Source: Lactobacillus sp. HBUAS51381
GTDB taxonomy: Bacteria > Bacillota > Bacilli > Lactobacillales > Lactobacillaceae
DNA: 36,405 nucleotides
Direction: 5' to 3'
Assembly (NCBI RefSeq): GCF_012641095.1
Contig: NZ_JAAVSC010000028.1
Coordinates: 1 to 36,405, forward strand
Shown: in pieces, positions 32,297 through 36,405 of the stretch
Position numbering within the stretch: the stretch's first letter is position 1
How the letters are laid out: each line of letters begins with the position of its first letter
Notes under the pieces: model-generated
Database searches by the model: none
Told to the model about the DNA's origin: nothing
The model's input: only the letters and a program-made list of their open reading frames with translations
Made by a program: the position numbers and the translations under genes

Positions 32297-33652
32297 TTAG
32301 TGTTCTTGCATTTCTTCTGGGTGCTTCTTTTCGAAACGGTTTTCCAAGAAGAAGTACAGCGTGATCAAGGCGTAGCAGATGGTTGGGACAACGAATGAGA
32401 ATTGCATTGAACCAGAAGCATCTGAAACGAGGCCTTGGATGGCTGGGATAATCGCCCCACCAATCAACGCCATAACGATGATCGCCCCACCGGTTTCGGT
32501 GTAACGCTTTTCGTCGATGGCATCCAACGTATGGGTGTAAATCGTTGGCCATTCTGGACCGAAGAAGAAACTGGTCAAGATCGCCGTGTAAACGGCAACC
32601 ATGCTAGGAATCGTAAAGGTCACGACCAGAGATAACGTCCCTAACAGGGAGAACCACGTCAGTACCCCGGTGATGGAGAACTTACTCATGAAGACGTTAG
32701 CGACCAGCTTACCGACGAACCACGCAATGTAGCTGTAGATCATGAAGGTTGAAGCGGCACTATCGGTGATCTGATGGTTCAAGTTCAGTGCCAAACGAAT
32801 CGTGAAGGACCAAACCGTCGTCTGTAAACCAGCGTAGAAGAATTGGGTTAAAACACCCTTCATGTAACGCTTGTTGTGGGACAAGTACTTGATCGTTTCG
32901 CCTAAGCTAGGACGATCTTCAACGGCCTCATCGGACCCTTCAACCGTCTTCGTGGCCTTGGCACGAGGCATTGGGGATAAGGCGAAGATGATGAACATCA
33001 CGATCAGCACAATCAGGATGTACTTGTAAGGACGTAACGTCAGTTGGAGCATCTTTTCGCCGTAAGCCAACCGAGCCGCACCGTGCATGGTGGACATCTT
33101 GGTGGCCAGGTTGTCCACGGAACCGAAGATCAGGTACTTTCCTAAGACGATCCCCATGATATCGCCAAGCGGTACCAAGGTCTGGGAGAAGTTTAGCCGC
33201 ATCGTGGCGTTAGCTTTCGGTCCCAGCATGGAACTGTAAGTATCACAGGAGGTTTCCAGGAAACTCAGCCCAATAGCAATCGCGAAGATCGCGACTAAGA
33301 ACATACTGTAAGTGGCTAAGTGAGAAGCTGGGAAGAATAACCCACAACCCACGATGTAGAAGATCAGCCCGGTCATAATAGCAAATTTATAACTGTTCTT
33401 TTTAATGATTAATGAGGCTGGAATGGCAATTAAGAAGTAACCACCGTAGAAGGCACTTTGAACGAATGCCGTAGCGGCATCGTTTAGCATGAAGACCGTC
33501 TTGAACTGGGTGATTAAAATATCGTTTAAACTAGCGGCCGTCCCCCACAATGGAAAGATCAGGGACACCAGGATAAATTGGAAAAGCGGGGTTTTGCTCA
33601 GATAGCCATCGGCCAGCTGGGTCCAACCGTGCTTCGATTCAACTGCTTGCAT
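32297..33652 (-). CDS. FucP-like sugar:H+ symporter (MFS)
   Basis: A 451-aa major facilitator of the FHS (fucose-galactose-glucose symporter) branch with 12 membrane helices. The proton-coupling residues of FucP appear conserved: Asp in SLNDILI (about residue 44) and Glu in LSFLETSCDTYSSM (about 137). The C-terminal half shows TQFFYAGLQTTVWSF and FFFGPEWPTIYTHTLDAI, typical of FucP. AAGGAG precedes the ATG. It lies downstream of rbsD, so ribose or a similar sugar is a plausible substrate; fucose enzymes are absent here. A palindrome at 33681-33694 sits just before it. Confidence 0.9.
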   Translation of the reverse strand: MQAVESKHGWTQLADGYLSKTPLFQFILVSLIFPLWGTAASLNDILITQFKTVFMLNDAATAFVQSAFYGGYFLIAIPASLIIKKNSYKFAIMTGLIFYIVGCGLFFPASHLATYSMFLVAIFAIAIGLSFLETSCDTYSSMLGPKANATMRLNFSQTLVPLGDIMGIVLGKYLIFGSVDNLATKMSTMHGAARLAYGEKMLQLTLRPYKYILIVLIVMFIIFALSPMPRAKATKTVEGSDEAVEDRPSLGETIKYLSHNKRYMKGVLTQFFYAGLQTTVWSFTIRLALNLNHQITDSAASTFMIYSYIAWFVGKLVANVFMSKFSITGVLTWFSLLGTLSLVVTFTIPSMVAVYTAILTSFFFGPEWPTIYTHTLDAIDEKRYTETGGAIIVMALIGGAIIPAIQGLVSDASGSMQFSFVVPTICYALITLYFFLENRFEKKHPEEMQEH

Positions 33653-33679
33653 GGTAAAGACTCCTTTATTTTGAATTTA

Positions 33680-33694
33680 AGTAAAACGTTTTAT
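33680..33694. promoter_or_regulatory. LacI/CRE-type palindrome between rbsD and the permease gene
   Basis: The sequence TAAAACGTTTTA is a perfect palindrome centred on CG, typical of LacI-family operators and of CRE sites. A similar palindrome lies upstream of rbsD. Confidence 0.55.
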
Positions 33695-33711
33695 GAGTGC
33701 TAAAAAATGCT

Positions 33712-34107
33712 TTAGAACGTGACGCCAGATTCCAAAATGATGTTAGAGAATGGGGTCATTTCACCCGTCCGAACGAAGGCATGCGTTTGGGCCAAGTCCT
33801 TCTTCAACTGGCTGTGGGGCATGTATTCAATTTCAACATTGGGCATCAAGTCCTTGATAGCGGCCAATTGTTCTGGGTTTTGCGTCTTGATTTCCTCGGC
33901 CAAGTAAATCTTTTGGACTTCGAGTTCAGCCAAGATATTCTTCAAGACATCTTGGAAACTTGGTAATTGCTTGGTCAAAGCCAAGTCAATCTTCTTGGTC
34001 CCCATGGGAACAGGCATCCCGGCGTCACCGATACTGAGCCAGTCCATGTGGCCCATGCCGGCAATTACCGTAGACAGTTCGGAATTAATAACGGTCGTCT
34101 TTTTCAT
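33712..34107 (-). CDS. rbsD: D-ribose pyranase
   Basis: A 131-aa protein of the RbsD/FucU fold that speeds conversion between pyranose and furanose forms of ribose. The catalytic His is at position 20 in the [18 protein letters not shown] signature, as in known RbsD, and the C terminus [21 protein letters not shown] is typical of RbsD rather than FucU. Length is standard. AAGGAG lies about 10 nt before the ATG. It is the first gene of a two-gene unit with the FucP-like symporter; no ribokinase is present in the window. Upstream sites for a LacI-type regulator and CcpA suggest induction by sugar and glucose repression. Confidence 0.94.
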   Translation of the reverse strand: MKKTTVINSELSTVIAGMGHMDWLSIGDAGMPVPMGTKKIDLALTKQLPSFQDVLKNILAELEVQKIYLAEEIKTQNPEQLAAIKDLMPNVEIEYMPHSQLKKDLAQTHAFVRTGEMTPFSNIILESGVTF

Positions 34108-34223
34108 CAGATTATTTCTCCTTTTTAACTAAATTGATCATTGGTACACGTGCAACCCTTTTCAGCTATTTGATCCGTTCAGCCCTTTCCGGCTAACTCT
34201 GATGACAAATTAGTTGACTAGAA

Positions 34224-34264
34224 ATCGTATGTAAACCGTTTTACGTCAAGCGACATCGTTTACA
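34224..34264 (-). promoter_or_regulatory. rbsD control region: operator and CRE
   Basis: GTAAACCGTTTTAC (34231-34244) is a near-palindrome like the one before the permease. On the minus strand TGTAAACGATGTCG (34264-34251) matches the CcpA site consensus TGWAANCGNTNWCA at 13 of 14 positions. A TTGACG box overlaps (34249-34244), with a suboptimally spaced -10 candidate (TACGAT). The 359-bp gap holds no gene. Confidence 0.65.
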
Positions 34265-34336
34265 TTATCATAAAACTAAAAGGCTTTCAAGGGCCTTTTG
34301 GCGATTTGTGAAGCCATTCATTTTCAGAAAGCGCGC

Positions 34337-34370
34337 AAAAAAACGTCCACAAACGACTCGTGGACGTCGC
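34337..34370 (-). terminator. Terminator of the glutamate-cysteine ligase gene
   Basis: ACGTCCAC (34343-34350) pairs with GTGGACGT (34360-34367), and a seven-T run follows on the minus strand. Confidence 0.85.
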
Positions 34371-34466
34371 ATAACCGGCACGGAACACCGCTATGACTGG
34401 TTTAAAAAATGAAAACATTTTTCACGATTAAACGCAAAATTTGCAATTTTATTACCAAAACTTTTT

Positions 34467-36002
34467 TTATTTCTGGGATTGCCCGTAATCTAACGGCGGT
34501 GGTAATTGGGGCAGATCGGGAAACAGTCGTCGCAACAGCTTTTCTGGTGTCTTCCCGTGGGTATCTCGCTCTTGTAGGATTTGGGTGATGCCGTCGAAGG
34601 TAAACATGAACATGTCCTCCCCGTCCTCGTCTCTGACCTGATAGAACTTGATACCTAACTGTAGCGCCGTGAGAATGAGTCGCTGCGTCGTTTCGGTCAG
34701 CCGAGGAAACTGAGGCAACAGTTGATCCGCCGAGATTCGGTCATGATACCACCGTCGCGCCACGCGTTGCCCATACGCCATGAGACTCCCCTGGTCAATG
34801 TGCGCCACGAGTTTGGCGGCAGGCGTCAACTCGGGATGCATGAGGACCTCCTCCAGGTCATCGATGGCCACCCACTGCTCGTTGTGTGCCTGCAGTTGAT
34901 CGGCCATGGCTCGCATTTCCCGAAAGATCCGCTGCCCATTAGCCTGGAATTGCGTGGGCGTCAACGGATCTTCCAGCGCCACGATTTGATTCCGTTGGCG
35001 CCCCGTCGCGAGAAGTTCGCGCACGCGATTGGCCGGCAGGGGTTGGGTAATCAGGTAGATCATAAAAATCTTCAAGAAATACAAGGCATGCCGACTGATT
35101 CCGTTACGGGCCAATGGCGTATTGTCAAAGTCTCGCAGCTCTAGATAGCGAATGCCGCCGGTCAGAAAGTCCTGCGCATTGGCCTGTCCCTTCAACCGTA
35201 CCGGCCCGTAAAACTCGTGGGCCGAGAAATAGGTGCCAGCGTCTATGCGCTGCTGAATCTGTGCCAAGTGCTGCGTCAAGGACGTGTACGTGACCTGCTC
35301 TTCCGGTCGGTTCACGAAGCCAAAGCGACTGTTGCGAATACTCCGAACAGGATGTTTAAGTTCCGGTGGCACTGGGTCGAAGAACCCTTTTTCGGCAATG
35401 GGACTCGCCCCAAAGAGGTAGGTCAGTAGCCATTGATTCCGCACAAAATTCTGTGCAATTCGGAAGTACAGCGCGTTCTTGAAGGCGACGATCGAGTCAA
35501 ACTCGGCCGTATAATGGCTGAACAACCGGTGAATCACGGGATCGGGAATGCTGTAGTTCACGTGAACCCCGGTTAGGCAACCATGCTGTAAACCATACTT
35601 CTTCACTAAGTACTCCCGGTAAGGCTTAATGGCCGGCCGATCGAAGTGGCCCGCAATAAATTGGAGATCCGTCTCATCCATGACGGGTGGCATGCTCAGC
35701 GGCCAGATTCGATCGTCCCCCTCTAAGGTGCGATAGGCCACCGTTTGGAGGGTGTCGAGTTGGTCCAATGTTCCCCCAATGTTGGGATTGGGATCCGTAA
35801 TCACCTCTAACTGACTCTCGGTAAAGTCCGTTTGAAAATACGGATGAAAGGTCCGCGAACCGAACTTGCTAGGATGTGGTCGCCGACTCAACCGCCCATG
35901 CTGATCAATGCGCTGTTTCTCAACTTCTAGGCCCACCAGGCTATGGTAGAGCTGTTCCGATAAATTTTCTTCTTGAATAACCGCTAATAAATTATCCAGC
36001 AT
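34467..36002 (-). CDS. gshA: Glutamate-cysteine ligase (gamma-glutamylcysteine synthetase), stand-alone
   Basis: A 511-aa protein of the GshF/GshA N-terminal type that joins glutamate and cysteine with ATP. Family motifs: GLEVEKQRI (about 25-33), QTDFTESQLEVITDPNPN (about 57-74), LDTLQTVAYRTLEGDDRIWPLSMPP (about 82-106), HVNYSIPD and RYLELRDFDNTP (about 285). The ATP-grasp glutathione synthetase half present in bifunctional GshF proteins (about 750 aa) is missing, so the product would be gamma-glutamylcysteine unless a separate synthetase exists. The ATG is preceded by AGGGGAT. It is monocistronic in this window. Confidence 0.88.
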   Translation of the reverse strand: MLDNLLAVIQEENLSEQLYHSLVGLEVEKQRIDQHGRLSRRPHPSKFGSRTFHPYFQTDFTESQLEVITDPNPNIGGTLDQLDTLQTVAYRTLEGDDRIWPLSMPPVMDETDLQFIAGHFDRPAIKPYREYLVKKYGLQHGCLTGVHVNYSIPDPVIHRLFSHYTAEFDSIVAFKNALYFRIAQNFVRNQWLLTYLFGASPIAEKGFFDPVPPELKHPVRSIRNSRFGFVNRPEEQVTYTSLTQHLAQIQQRIDAGTYFSAHEFYGPVRLKGQANAQDFLTGGIRYLELRDFDNTPLARNGISRHALYFLKIFMIYLITQPLPANRVRELLATGRQRNQIVALEDPLTPTQFQANGQRIFREMRAMADQLQAHNEQWVAIDDLEEVLMHPELTPAAKLVAHIDQGSLMAYGQRVARRWYHDRISADQLLPQFPRLTETTQRLILTALQLGIKFYQVRDEDGEDMFMFTFDGITQILQERDTHGKTPEKLLRRLFPDLPQLPPPLDYGQSQK

Positions 36003-36235
36003 GGCGGTAACATCCCCTGTCGTTCGAATGGTTTGACTATACTTTAAAGTTTAAACAAAAAGTGGCCGCGTGTCACTGATATTGTTCGCTTTTCAGCAAA
36101 GAAACCGAATTTGCTAAATTCAGTAAACTTTACTGGTCATTCAGGGGCGAAATCAATCGGCGTTACGGGCACCGCGCGCTTAATTTCAGAATCGAAGTAT
36201 TGTTCTGGTTAGTTTTTCTTCCTATTAATTACTAT
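36003..36235. other. Upstream region of gshA with a perfect palindrome
   Basis: No gene is visible in these 233 bp. CAGTAAACTTTACTG (36121-36135) is a perfect palindrome around a single central base, and GAATTTGCTAAATTC lies just before it; either could be a regulator site. A TATAGT -10 candidate is present on the minus strand about 35 nt before the gshA start. Confidence 0.4.
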
Positions 36236-36405
36236 CTAAAGGTTGAAAGATAGAAAACAGCTACGAATCCTGGTGTGACAAGGATAACAGCCATTATAAT
36301 ATGATAGTCGCGTACTGGCCGCCTTACCGTTCGCCAAATTTGGTCTGGATCGCTGTGGGAAGGATCGGGAAAAGCCGAAGTGCTGTCTTTTCCCTCGCTT
36401 TGAGC
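36236..36405 (-). repeat. Structured interspersed repeat, copy F (cut by the window end)
   Basis: Starts CTAAAGGTTGAAAGATAG, the inverted right end of the family, and continues through the right core motif (CCGCCTTACCGTTCGCCA at about 36320) to the GGGAAAAG/CTTTTCCC hairpin. The rest lies outside the window. Confidence 0.88.

Noticed and set aside
34278-34299. AAAAGGC/GCCTTTT hairpin upstream of rbsD
   Set aside because: Short and without a clear T tail on either strand; the stronger terminator for gshA is at 34337-34370.

Overview
The window is a chromosomal segment of a lactic acid bacterium of the Lactobacillaceae. The gene set, the AGGAG-type ribosome binding sites, the GTG/TTG starts and the CcpA-type sites fit a heterofermentative Levilactobacillus-like species; the genus is inferred, not proven. 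I support 32 protein genes, one tRNA-Arg(CCT), many intrinsic terminators and several promoters and operators. I see no rRNA, CRISPR array, prophage or transposase gene.

Layout. 1-6600: release factor 3 (prfC), an unknown membrane protein, then a wall teichoic acid group (tagD, a DUF1975-like protein, a CDP-glycerol glycerophosphotransferase). 6800-12430: AI-2E-type transporter, NtdP-like phosphatase, OmdA-like protein, a serine hydrolase of the beta-lactamase fold, recX and a short flavodoxin. 13000-17360: a cell-envelope operon mnaA / NERD-domain protein / YihY, and a GtrB-like glycosyltransferase. 18000-20600: a GntP permease, a universal stress protein and two small membrane proteins. 20900-25770: a secreted protein, tRNA-Arg, a DEAD-box helicase with an oxidoreductase, a DUF4828 protein and a GH25-fold protein that lacks its catalytic acids. 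25880-30070: a gluconate locus with a divergent RpiR-type regulator, gluconokinase and a second GntP permease. 30350-36000: a small membrane protein, an APC amino-acid exchanger, ribose pyranase plus a FucP-like symporter with LacI-type and CcpA-type sites, and a stand-alone glutamate-cysteine ligase.

The most striking content is non-coding. Six copies of one interspersed repeat (about 480-600 bp when complete, called A-F here) occupy 2495-3085, 9061-9657, 12438-12892, 17489-17971, 32034-32222 and 36236 to the window end. Copies B and D, and more weakly A, have long imperfect terminal inverted repeats. They carry no convincing gene, and inside they hold a conserved series of hairpins. Copies differ in sequence while keeping the pairing: at least five base pairs change on both sides (for example T-A to G-C, C-G to T-A, T-A to A-T). 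This points to a structure selected as RNA or single-stranded DNA in a non-autonomous mobile element. All five copies whose neighbours are visible lie between convergent genes. A second, unrelated family of ornate hairpins is present as two tandem units at 21630-21849, and a run of hairpins lies before the glycosyltransferase at 16185-16335.
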